From contig NZ_JACHFL010000005.1 of assembly GCF_014201875.1 (NCBI RefSeq), positions 248,001-312,000 on the forward strand: a stretch of 64,000 nt of DNA. The letters are read 5' to 3'. Source of the stretch: Deinococcus humi (GTDB lineage: Bacteria; Deinococcota; Deinococci; Deinococcales; Deinococcaceae). Below are positions 19,484 to 27,929 of this stretch, one piece after another (the stretch's first letter is position 1; each line of letters begins with the position of its first letter). The position numbers and the translations under genes are program-made. The notes beneath the pieces are model-generated. The model made no database searches. It was not told the DNA's origin and saw only the letters and a list, made by a program, of their open reading frames with translations.

Positions 19484-20716
19484 TCAGGCGCCGTACTTAT
19501 TGAGTTTCAACGCATTCGCCATCAGCAAGGGCATCAGATCGGGGCCACGCCGCAAACCCAGACTGCCTTTCTGGGCCTCTTCTTCGGTATAGCGGGCCGT
19601 CAGGTCCTTGCGGCCATGCTCGCTGCGGATCAAGACAGGAACGGGGTGCCAGGAATGACTCGACAGCTTGCTGGGCGTGCTGTGGTCGCCAACAATGCAA
19701 AGCACGTCCGGATTTAAGGCCAGAATGTCAGGGAGAAGGGCGTCAAACAGCTCAATCTTCTTGACTTTGGCCTGAAAATCGCCGTCCTCGCTGGTGCTGT
19801 CGGTCTTCTTGACGTGGAAGAAGAAGAAATCGTACTGGTCCCAGTTGTCGCGCAGCACCTGCACCTTGCCCTCCAGCGCATCCTCCTCACCGGGAACGTC
19901 CAGCACGTTCATGCCCACCAGACTCGCGAGCCCCTTGTACATCGGATAGGAGGCGATGCACGCGGCATTCAGCTGATACACGTCCTCGAAGCTGGGGAAG
20001 TGCGGCACGTCACTGTAGCCCCGGAACAGCACGCCATTGACCTGCGCGTCGTACTTCAGAGCTGCCTCGGCCCGCTCGACGAAGGCGTTGACCAGCCCTG
20101 CCGTTTTGGTGCTGGCCTCGTCGTGCGATTGCGCGGTGAGCGGCTGCACCCCGGTGGCCTGCGGGTCCACGTCGCCAATGTTCGCGCCCAGCACCTCGCC
20201 CCCCTGCGCGCGGAACACCATCACGAAACGGTGCTCGGACTCGGTGTAGATCTCGACGGGTACGCCGCCAATGTCGGGGATGGCCGCCCTCAGCCGCGCC
20301 ACCACTTCCGCGTTCTTCTCGTTGCTGGGGCGGCCCGCACGGCGGTCCACCACCACCCGGTCCGCGCCCAGGGTGGCGAAGTTGCCGCGCACCGCCACGT
20401 CCCCCTTGTTCAACTTGACGCCGATGCCCACCGCGCTCAGTGCCCCGCGGCCCACCACGTAATGCAGCGGATCGTAGCCGAACAGGCTCAGGTGGCCAGG
20501 GCCGCTGCCGGGGGTGATCCCCGCGCCCACCAGCTCAACCTGTCCCAGCTGCGACTTCGCCGCCAGGGCGTCCAGATTGGGCGTTTTTGCGGTCGCCAGT
20601 TCGGTCTCGCCGTTCAGTTCAAGGGGCAGGCCGCCCACCCCGTCCAGCACCACCATCACGATCTTGCTCTCGGTCTTCTTGGACAGGCCACGGATCGTCT
20701 GAAGTAAATCGCTCAT
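19484..20716 (-). CDS. apgM: 2,3-bisphosphoglycerate-independent phosphoglycerate mutase, archaeal type
   Basis: 410 residues of the alkaline-phosphatase superfamily that interconvert 3- and 2-phosphoglycerate in glycolysis. Motifs: [13 protein letters not shown] (metal Asp), [31 protein letters not shown] with the catalytic Ser region, [32 protein letters not shown], and [23 protein letters not shown] with metal His. These match ApgM of archaea and some bacteria, not GpmI. Start 20716 follows a TACACT box by seven bases; the frame could extend to 20737. It diverges from the nitrilase-like gene. Confidence 0.94.
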   Translation of the reverse strand: MSDLLQTIRGLSKKTESKIVMVVLDGVGGLPLELNGETELATAKTPNLDALAAKSQLGQVELVGAGITPGSGPGHLSLFGYDPLHYVVGRGALSAVGIGVKLNKGDVAVRGNFATLGADRVVVDRRAGRPSNEKNAEVVARLRAAIPDIGGVPVEIYTESEHRFVMVFRAQGGEVLGANIGDVDPQATGVQPLTAQSHDEASTKTAGLVNAFVERAEAALKYDAQVNGVLFRGYSDVPHFPSFEDVYQLNAACIASYPMYKGLASLVGMNVLDVPGEEDALEGKVQVLRDNWDQYDFFFFHVKKTDSTSEDGDFQAKVKKIELFDALLPDILALNPDVLCIVGDHSTPSKLSSHSWHPVPVLIRSEHGRKDLTARYTEEEAQKGSLGLRRGPDLMPLLMANALKLNKYGA

Positions 20717-20723
20717 GAGGGCC

Positions 20724-20729
20724 AGTGTA
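20724..20729 (-). promoter_or_regulatory. -10 box of apgM, leaderless type
   Basis: Minus-strand TACACT lies seven bases before the ATG at 20716 without any Shine-Dalgarno. Confidence 0.5.
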
Positions 20730-20810
20730 CGCCGCACCCCAAAGTGGGGATGGAGAGCCGCCCTAGTCGGAATTCACGTCCGCCCCCGAACCAGCCGCTA
20801 GCCTGCGAGG

Positions 20811-22079
20811 ATGCCTGCCTCAACCCAGCTGCGCCAGTTTCGCGCCGTCGCCGTGCAGCCCAAATGGAGTGCCGGGGACTTCGTCAGCGCCGACGCCTTC
20901 CGGGCCTGGATGCGCGGACAACTGGAGATGGCCCGGCCTCACCTCGCTCCCGACCGGCCCAATCTGGTGGTCCTGACCGAGCTCAACGGTCTGCCGCTGG
21001 TGCTGCGCGGGGCGGCCTGGACGCTGCGCCTGAAGACCTTCGAGCGGGTGGCGCTGGCCCTATTCCTGACCCGCCTGCCCTACGCTCTGCCGCTCATGCT
21101 GCGCGAGGGGGTCTCTCCCATCCGCGCCCTGCAACTGGCGGGGAGTGAGGCTAATGTCCGTCTGTACCTGCACACCTGCCGCGACTTGGCGCGCGAGTAC
21201 GGCGTCTACCTGTGCTGCGGTTCCGTGCCCATGCCGCGCTACAGCATGGTAAACGGCCAGCCCCGGCGCGAGGCGGGCACGCTGACCAATCAGACAGTGC
21301 TGCTGGCCCCCGACGGCACCCTGATCGGGACTACCGACAAGATTCACCTGACCCCCGCCGAGGAAGCTGGCGGCGTTGACCTGACGCCAGGCAAACTGAA
21401 CGAGCTGCGGGTCTTCCCGACGCCAGTGGGCGATCTGGGCGTCGCCATCAGCCTGGACGCCTTCCGCGCCGACGTGATCGGGCGGCTGGAGGCGCAGGGC
21501 TGCACCGTGCTGCTGCAACCCGATGCCAATGGCGCGGCCTGGACCTCCCTGGAGGGGCTTCCGCCAGACCCTGCCCAGCTGCGCGATCAGCCGGTGGCGT
21601 GGCTGGAATCGAGCTGGACCGTCACCACTGCTGGGAACAGCATTCGCTACGCCGTCAACCCAATGGTGGTGGGCAATCTGCTGGACCTGAGTTTTGATGG
21701 CCAGAGCGCCATCACTGGCCGCACGGTAGACGCCCCTGAGAAACGCAGTTATGTGATGACCGAACCGCGCCCCGGCTTCCTGGCGCTGGCTCCCTGGGTG
21801 GCAGACGGTCCCGACGATCTCCTGCGGACCATTGGCCGCCAGCTTGCTGCCCACAGCGGCCACGTCCGCGAAAACGCCTACCGCACGGACGTTCTGCATG
21901 CCGATCTGACGCTGCCGCCCAGCACTGTCTCGCCCTCTCCCCGACTCCCACACGAGAACGCGCTGGAGACCATCCTGAATGAACCGGGCAGGCCACACCG
22001 CCCTTTCTCGGCAGGGGTGTGGCTGGTTGCGGCGCTGGGACTGGGTCTCATGGCTACCGCGCTGCGGCGCAGGCGTTGA
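20811..22079 (+). CDS. Membrane-anchored nitrilase homologue with Cys-to-Ser change
   Basis: 422 residues. Carbon-nitrogen hydrolase fold: Glu57 in VVLTELNGLP, Lys177 in GTTDKIHLTP, and the nucleophile loop LGVAISLDAFRADV, where the usual I-C-x-D reads I-S-L-D, placing Ser214 at the catalytic Cys. Near the C-terminus a single helix (about 398-418, VWLVAALGLGLMATAL) plus RRRR should anchor it with the enzyme domain on the opposite side. The Ser suggests a lost or altered amidase activity. A TAGCCT box (20799-20804) six bases before the ATG supports the start. It lies directly before the tRNA cluster. Confidence 0.72.
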   Translation: MPASTQLRQFRAVAVQPKWSAGDFVSADAFRAWMRGQLEMARPHLAPDRPNLVVLTELNGLPLVLRGAAWTLRLKTFERVALALFLTRLPYALPLMLREGVSPIRALQLAGSEANVRLYLHTCRDLAREYGVYLCCGSVPMPRYSMVNGQPRREAGTLTNQTVLLAPDGTLIGTTDKIHLTPAEEAGGVDLTPGKLNELRVFPTPVGDLGVAISLDAFRADVIGRLEAQGCTVLLQPDANGAAWTSLEGLPPDPAQLRDQPVAWLESSWTVTTAGNSIRYAVNPMVVGNLLDLSFDGQSAITGRTVDAPEKRSYVMTEPRPGFLALAPWVADGPDDLLRTIGRQLAAHSGHVRENAYRTDVLHADLTLPPSTVSPSPRLPHENALETILNEPGRPHRPFSAGVWLVAALGLGLMATALRRRR

Positions 22080-22153
22080 CAAGTTCGGGGGGGGTCCCTA
22101 TACTTCCCTTCGCGCTTTTGGGGCCTGTCCCCAGGAACGCACCCGCCGTGAAT

Positions 22154-22241
<88 letters not shown>

Positions 22242-22266
22242 CGTCACAGCGGCCCGGCGCGACCGA

Positions 22267-22354
22267 GGAGAGGTGGGTGAGTGGCTGAAACCGCATCCCT
22301 GCTAAGGATGTATACCGCAAGGTATCGAGGGTTCGAATCCCTCCCTCTTCGCCA
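22267..22354 (+). tRNA. tRNA-Ser (GCU)
   Basis: Acceptor GGAGAGG pairs with CCTCTTC, and the anticodon arm CATCC/GGATG encloses loop CTGCTAA with anticodon GCT. Long variable arm, T-loop TTCGAAT, encoded CCA. 25 bp after tRNA-Ser(UGA). Confidence 0.95.
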
Positions 22355-22372
22355 CAGCGCCGTCCATCACAA

Positions 22373-22449
<77 letters not shown>

Positions 22450-22452
22450 ATG

Positions 22453-22484
22453 AAGACCCCCTCTAGGAGGGGGTCTTTACTTTT
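22453..22484 (+). terminator. Terminator of the tRNA cluster
   Basis: Perfect 11-bp stem AAGACCCCCTC / GAGGGGGTCTT around a 3-base loop, then T and a later TTTT. It begins 3 bp after the CCA of tRNA-Arg. Confidence 0.9.
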
Positions 22485-22828
22485 GGAGAGAAAAGAGCAA
22501 TAGGTCATGTGCTTTCTTCATGCCTTACAGAGATTAAGCATGCCGACCTCCGGCCCTGCCTTCCCAACAAAGACTTGCCGCTGGGCTGGTGACTTGGGGA
22601 CGCGCAGCTGTACAACTTGGGTTGGGGCACTGCTCGCCGGTGACCGCGACCTGTTCACGCCGCTGAACGCCGGGGCCCTTTGAGGCACTCCTGAAGACAA
22701 CTTGAAGTACACCAAGTCCTTCGGGTTGATGTCCCGGTGAGCTGGGTTCGTCCTGCCTCTGGACGGACTGAAGGGCATCCCTTCTCCATGACATCGGTGG
22801 GCCATCGCCCTCCTCGTACCGTGCGGCC
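22485..22828. other. Non-coding start of the putative island
   Basis: About 340 bases between the tRNA terminator and the TPR gene. No integrase, inverted repeat or supported ORF. A -10-like TACCGT ends it (22817-22822). Confidence 0.35.
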
Positions 22829-24913
22829 ATGAAGCGATACCTGCCCCTTCTCCTGGCCGTGTGTTTCACCGCCCTCGCCGTGCCGGTCCCGTTTCAGGCC
22901 TGGAGCGACGCGCGATCCTTGCCATCTGAAGCGAGTCTCGCGACAAAGCTGCCGAGTTTCGCCGCGTGCGAGGCGGGCGACTTCGATCGCTCGAAGATTG
23001 CGCCAGACGTCCTCGCCGGCTACGACAACTTGACGAAGATCGTCTCGACGTTGAAGGCCGACGATCCCCTGCGCGCCACCATGGACAAGACCCTCACGCA
23101 GATGCGCGCGACCTTGACGAAGACGGCGCCCGCCTCGACCCCCACGATGCCCGCGAGCGTGACCGAAGCGCTGAAGAACGCGCGGGCGTGGCTGGAAAAG
23201 AACGAGCCCAAAGGCTGGCAGGCCTTCTCGAGCAGCGCCGACGCCAGGGATGCCAGGAAAGCCTCCCAGGCCGCTCTCGCCGCCGCCACCCTCGGCAAGC
23301 CCAACGCCGCCCTCGCCGCCCTCCTCGCCGCCCACCAGCTCGATCCGCAGAACCCTCAGCACCTCGTGAATCTCGGCGGCGTCCTTGAAACCCTCGCCCT
23401 ACCCGGCGAGGCTCTCGTCGTCCTCGACGCGGCCGCCAGGTTGACGAAAAACGACGTGGGAGCCCTCGGCTGGTCGAACATGGCCACCCTGAATGCCAAT
23501 CGCGGCGTCGCCCTCGCCGACTTGCACCGCTGGAACGAAGCCGAAGCGGCCCTCGCGAGCGCCTTGAAAGCCGGCCCGATGCTCGCCGAGGCGCGACTGG
23601 GTCTCGCGCGGGTGTTGACGTGTCAAGGCAAGACCGCACAGGCCGCGAAGTTTGCACGTGCCGGACAGCGCCGCACGCCCGTTGCGCAGGCGACGAACCC
23701 TGCTTCCGACGTTGTGGAAACGGCCGTGCCGCCGGGCGAGCTCGGCGGAGCGACGTCCGGCGGCCAGAACGCTTCGGCCCAGTTGCCTCCCTCGTTGACC
23801 TTCGATCTTTCGCGCGGGCAGGACTTCACGCTCCCGAACCTCAAGTTGCCCCAGACACTCAAGGACGCGGTCGTGCTACTCGACAAGTACCAGAAGTTGC
23901 ATGACGACCTGCACGCCCGCTGGGAGACCATTCGCAAGCGCAGCGAGGAAGTCGACGCGCAACTTCGCCGTCGACCCGCGGCGTCCCCGATCATTGAGGC
24001 GCGCCGCCGGGCGCTTTGGCAAGCTCGCCTGCACGTCAGGGACGAGCCGACCGTGAAACGTCTCTACGAGGCGCAAAACAAGTCGGACCTGGAAGTCAAC
24101 AAGGTTGACACGGACTTCTCGCACTGCTCGGGCGGCTGTATCGCCGACGAGTTCATCAGGAAGGCGCGGACCTCCGAAGAGCTCGACGCGCTGTGCAATG
24201 CCGCGATGACCACGCAACACGACAAGTGGCGCAGCGCGATGCACAGCCACGCGCAGAACCTCGGCACTTACCTGAAGGCGGCGTACAAACTCGAGACGGC
24301 CCTGGCGGCAAACTACAGCGATCCTCTTTTGCACGAGCAGGCGTCCCTCGACGCCGAGTTCCTCGTCGTGACCGAGTTCATGGGGTACGTGACCGAAGCG
24401 CTGCACTGGGCGCACGACATCAAGGTCTTCGCGTGCTACGAGAGCTCCACGACGAACACGAGCGACCCGATCGCGGGCGAGCTCGTGATGCCCCGCACGG
24501 ACCCTTGCAAGGCCGTGTACGACGGAATGAGCCTCTCGTTCTCGGTGAGCGTCGTCGGCTTCTCGATCTCGTGCGACACCATGAGCGTCTCGGCAGCCAC
24601 GCCCGGCTGGATCGGCGCGTTCGGCTCGTTCTCGCAAAGCTTCGGCAACAAGGAGTACACCGTCACGGTCGGTATCCAGGAAGGGGTCAGCGTCGGTGTC
24701 GGAAGCGTCTCGGCGGGCGCGACGTCGCAGCAAGGCGCGTACGTGTCCTGGGGCAGCGACGGCATCACGGACGCGGGCGTCTCCATCACCACGGGCGCGT
24801 CCGTCGGCGCGACACACGGCTCGGTCGGCGGGTCCAAGGACGTCATTACGGATGTTACGGGCGCGTTGAGCGGCAAGTGGAGCTTTATCGCCAGTCCCGG
24901 CGGCGTGAAGTGA
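22829..24913 (+). CDS. Secreted TPR-containing hypothetical protein
   Basis: 694 residues with a signal peptide (LPLLLAVCFTALAVPVP). Residues about 140-280 form TPR-like helix pairs, for example ALAALLAAHQLDPQNPQHLVNLGGVLETLALPGEALVVLDAAARL and ALADLHRWNEAEAALASALKAGPMLAEARLGLARVL. The middle (about 320-480) is helical and charged. The C-terminal 150 residues are Gly/Ser/Val-rich, as in a beta-rich outer surface domain. No family recognised for that end. Codon use differs from neighbours: Leu is often TTG or CTC, Ser TCG and Thr ACG, where adjacent genes favour CTG. A TACCGT box six bases before the ATG suggests leaderless expression. Probable acquired gene. Confidence 0.75.
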   Translation: MKRYLPLLLAVCFTALAVPVPFQAWSDARSLPSEASLATKLPSFAACEAGDFDRSKIAPDVLAGYDNLTKIVSTLKADDPLRATMDKTLTQMRATLTKTAPASTPTMPASVTEALKNARAWLEKNEPKGWQAFSSSADARDARKASQAALAAATLGKPNAALAALLAAHQLDPQNPQHLVNLGGVLETLALPGEALVVLDAAARLTKNDVGALGWSNMATLNANRGVALADLHRWNEAEAALASALKAGPMLAEARLGLARVLTCQGKTAQAAKFARAGQRRTPVAQATNPASDVVETAVPPGELGGATSGGQNASAQLPPSLTFDLSRGQDFTLPNLKLPQTLKDAVVLLDKYQKLHDDLHARWETIRKRSEEVDAQLRRRPAASPIIEARRRALWQARLHVRDEPTVKRLYEAQNKSDLEVNKVDTDFSHCSGGCIADEFIRKARTSEELDALCNAAMTTQHDKWRSAMHSHAQNLGTYLKAAYKLETALAANYSDPLLHEQASLDAEFLVVTEFMGYVTEALHWAHDIKVFACYESSTTNTSDPIAGELVMPRTDPCKAVYDGMSLSFSVSVVGFSISCDTMSVSAATPGWIGAFGSFSQSFGNKEYTVTVGIQEGVSVGVGSVSAGATSQQGAYVSWGSDGITDAGVSITTGASVGATHGSVGGSKDVITDVTGALSGKWSFIASPGGVK

Positions 24914-24939
24914 GCTGAACGCGTCAAGGGCTGACCTGG

Positions 24940-24963
24940 TGCGGTGGGCGGTGGCCCACCGCA
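24940..24963 (+). terminator. Hairpin after the TPR gene
   Basis: TGCGGTGGGC pairs perfectly with GCCCACCGCA around a 4-base loop, 26 bp past the stop. No T-run follows, so its role as a terminator is uncertain. Confidence 0.35.
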
Positions 24964-25117
24964 GGTTCGTCATTCCTGAGTCACGGTCGTGTTCGTACGC
25001 TCAGATCATGCCTGCGCCCTTTCTCCTCGCCCTGCTTCGCGCGCCCGCGCTGGCCGCCACGACCTGGCGGCCCCCCGCCCTTCACGAATCCCATCCCGAC
25101 TTTCCTGGAGTGACCTC

Positions 25118-26266
25118 ATGCTGATGCGCTTACTCTCCCTGCTCGTGGTTCTGCTGCTCTCCACCGCTTCCGCGGCCACAGCTCCTCTGGTCGCCACCCT
25201 CTCAGGCGACCTGTGGTCCTGGACCTCCTCGCAGGGCTGGACCCAGCTCACCCACTGGGGCCACAACGGTCCACCGGTCCTGTCCCCCGACGGCCACAGG
25301 GTCGCCTACGCCTCGGTCACGGAGGGCGCCGTGCGGACCCGGGGGGCCCAGGGTGATCTGACCTGGAGCCCGACGAACATCTGGCTGCTCGACCTCGCCA
25401 CGCGGAAGGCCACCCGCCTGACCACCCAGCCTCCCAGGGAACGTGGAGACGAGGGGCTGATCCGCTCCACCCCAGCCTGGTCGCCGGACGGCAGCTTCCT
25501 CGCCTGGACGCAGAAGGACACCAGCAAGGTGGAACTCAAACACACCCTCGCGCTGTATTCCGTCTCGAACGGTGCGGTACAGGTCACGGCCACGGACGCC
25601 CTCGCCGACATCGGTAAAAACGTCGGGTCCGAGGTGCTCTGGACTTCAGCCGGGCTCGTGGTCCGCAGTCCGGTTGAACGCATCCCCGGGGCGTACCTGC
25701 GCAATCCCTCGCAGGCGATGGGTGCGGGATTTCCCGTCGATATGGGTGTCTCCGTGCTTGACCCCGCGGGCCGCGTGGTGCGCCGCATGGTCGTCGCCAA
25801 CGACCTTGGTGGCGGACACCCCATCCGCAGGGGCACGGCGGTTTACCTGACCGTCTTCGGCGAAGCCCACCTGTTCAACCTCACCGGGGGAGCCAACGTC
25901 TATCGTCTGGACCTGATGGCGCCCGAGCCCACGCCCGAGCGGCTGGTCGCCGTCCGGGCGCCGAAGGGGCTCTCGGTGCGCTTCGTCATCCGTGAAATGG
26001 GGCTGTACTGCCAGGTGATCGGCGCGGGCCAGGTGGTCCGCCATTGGCCCTGTGGGGGAGTCAGCACTGGCAGCCCCGACATCTACCATGAGGATTTCGA
26101 CGGGGCGCTGACCATCGCCCTGTCACCGGACGGGAGGCAGGCCGCCTACCTCCGGGACAGTGCTCTCTTCGTGCACGACGGTCGCACAGAGCGCCGAATC
26201 CTGGATTTGAAGGGGCGCACCGTCTCCGGTCTCGTCTGGGGCCCGGTCGAGTTCCGGCTGCCCTGA
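25118..26266 (+). CDS. Secreted TolB-like beta-propeller protein (copy 1)
   Basis: 382 residues. A signal peptide (LLSLLVVLLLSTASAATA) leads a TolB/WD40-like propeller with repeated blade motifs of the LSPDGHRVAY type: PPVLSPDGHRVAYAS, PAWSPDGSFLAWTQ and IALSPDGRQAAYLRDS. Blades like NIWLLDLATRKATRLT alternate with them. Such propellers in the periplasm bind partner proteins or peptides; no enzyme residues seen. The ATG at 25118 follows GGAG by seven bases; the frame continues upstream to 24989 without homology. The next gene has the same build and lies 53 bp downstream. Confidence 0.75.
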   Translation: MLMRLLSLLVVLLLSTASAATAPLVATLSGDLWSWTSSQGWTQLTHWGHNGPPVLSPDGHRVAYASVTEGAVRTRGAQGDLTWSPTNIWLLDLATRKATRLTTQPPRERGDEGLIRSTPAWSPDGSFLAWTQKDTSKVELKHTLALYSVSNGAVQVTATDALADIGKNVGSEVLWTSAGLVVRSPVERIPGAYLRNPSQAMGAGFPVDMGVSVLDPAGRVVRRMVVANDLGGGHPIRRGTAVYLTVFGEAHLFNLTGGANVYRLDLMAPEPTPERLVAVRAPKGLSVRFVIREMGLYCQVIGAGQVVRHWPCGGVSTGSPDIYHEDFDGALTIALSPDGRQAAYLRDSALFVHDGRTERRILDLKGRTVSGLVWGPVEFRLP

Positions 26267-26319
26267 GCCGGGGCACCCGCGTCATCCGCGAATCACCCCG
26301 CGGTTCTTACCCTGCGGGC

Positions 26320-27483
26320 ATGAACAGGCTTGCCCTCATCCTCCTCGTGCTGACCGCCGCCAGTGCCGCCCTCGCCGCTCCCCAGGGACAGCTCATGTAC
26401 GTGCGCGGCTTCGCCCCCTGGCTCGAATCCCGTGTCGGTGCCTCGCCCCGCAAATTATCGCACGGGAGCGATGTATTCCAGCTCGCCGTCTCGCCTACCA
26501 CCGGGGAGGTAGCGTACCTGGAGGCACTGGGGGGACAGAACAGCCCGGAGCTTCCCCCCCTTCGCGGGATGGTGCTGTCCCGGCCCTACACGGCTCCTCA
26601 CGCCCTGCCCGCCCGCTGGCACTCGGTGCCGGCCGAATGGCTCGCGTGGTCCGGGGACGGGCACACCCTGTGGGCGGGGAACTCGAACGGGCTGTTGCTG
26701 AACTGGACCACACCGGGCCGGGCCGCCTTGCCCTCACCGGACTCCTCCTCCAGTCGGGACGGGGGAGTCGTCGCTCGGGCGATCGACAACGGCCTGGTCG
26801 TCGCGGCTGGAGGTGCGGGGGAACAGGCCATCTTCACGACGGGCCGCCATCAGGCCCTGCTGGAAGCGCTGCGGGCGCAGCGCCGCTGGCCGGAGGTCGC
26901 CTCCTTCCTGCGGGGCTACGACCCGGTCCAAGCTCGGGACCGCCGCAACTGGCGCTTCAGCCTTCCCGCTGTATCTCCAGACGGACAGGCGGTGTATTTC
27001 GCAGCGAACCTCGGCCAGGGCGACGAGGACCTGCGCAACAACTTCACCTTCTTCGTCTTTCGGTTCGATCTGGGGAGCGGCGGGCTCCTGGCCCTGGGCA
27101 AGTTCGGCGGGCACTATGGTGAGACACCGACTCTACGCGTGTCCCCGGACGGCCGGAGACTCCTGTTCGTCCAGCAGGAGTACGCCAGCGCCCCCCAGCA
27201 GCCCGTCACGGTGACGGCCCTGGAGCTCGTTACCCAGACGGCGCGCGACCTCACGGCGACGGACGGCGGGCGGGGGGATCTGAACCGGCTGGACGGCTTC
27301 TGCTGGCTGGCCGACAGCCGATATGTGGCGTACAGCATCGCGTCTTACCGCAGCGAGGACGCCTTCGGGGAGGAGTTCGAGCTGAGCCCCAGGGATTACA
27401 CGCTTTATGTGAAGGACGTTCTGACCGGCAAGAACGTGCACATCGTTAGGGGAGCAACGCAGCCGGGATGCGGTCCCCGGTGA
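26320..27483 (+). CDS. Secreted TolB-like beta-propeller protein (copy 2)
   Basis: 387 residues, signal peptide LALILLVLTAASAALA. Propeller blades recur as PAVSPDGQAVYFAAN, TLRVSPDGRRLLFVQQEY and LNRLDGFCWLADSRYVAYSIA. It is a diverged relative of the preceding gene by layout rather than by close sequence. A TACCCT box six bases before the ATG suggests it can be transcribed on its own. Role unknown; probably an exported binding protein. Confidence 0.72.
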   Translation: MNRLALILLVLTAASAALAAPQGQLMYVRGFAPWLESRVGASPRKLSHGSDVFQLAVSPTTGEVAYLEALGGQNSPELPPLRGMVLSRPYTAPHALPARWHSVPAEWLAWSGDGHTLWAGNSNGLLLNWTTPGRAALPSPDSSSSRDGGVVARAIDNGLVVAAGGAGEQAIFTTGRHQALLEALRAQRRWPEVASFLRGYDPVQARDRRNWRFSLPAVSPDGQAVYFAANLGQGDEDLRNNFTFFVFRFDLGSGGLLALGKFGGHYGETPTLRVSPDGRRLLFVQQEYASAPQQPVTVTALELVTQTARDLTATDGGRGDLNRLDGFCWLADSRYVAYSIASYRSEDAFGEEFELSPRDYTLYVKDVLTGKNVHIVRGATQPGCGPR

Positions 27484-27929
27484 GGCCCTCTTACGGTCGT
27501 GTTGCCTTGGCTGCGAAGGCGGAGGCGGCCAGAAATTCAAGCCACGCTTTCTGTCATCTCACCCCAGATCTGAAAGGCCTGGTTCTGGTGGTGTCGTCTG
27601 GCAGGGGTGGGAACGGTTGTGGCAGGTTTTGTGTGCTGAGCCGACTTGCCATCAGACTGGTGTACGTTGGGTGCAGGCCGTGAACAGTGATGACCAGGAT
27701 ACCCGCTGCCTTACCCAGCTTGTGGAGCGGGGCGAGACGATGCCCGATAGGGATGGCGCGAAGGCGCCGGAATGGCGTCCTGGTGCCGGAGATGCAGCTC
27801 GGGTTCCGAGCGACTGAGGGGATCCCTCTCGATGCTCTGGATGACCATAACGGAATGGGGGCGGGCCTGCTCCAACCCGCTGGGAGACGTGTGACTGCGC
27901 TGTAAACCCTCCCCAGGCAAACTGAGGGC
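27484..27929. other. Intergenic region before the GGDEF-EAL gene
   Basis: About 450 bases. Only short open frames without support. I looked for a c-di-GMP riboswitch but did not see its conserved core. Possibly promoter plus decayed DNA. Confidence 0.3.

Noticed and set aside
27484..27929. Possible c-di-GMP riboswitch before the GGDEF-EAL gene
   Set aside because: The conserved core and tetraloop-receptor pattern could not be found by eye.
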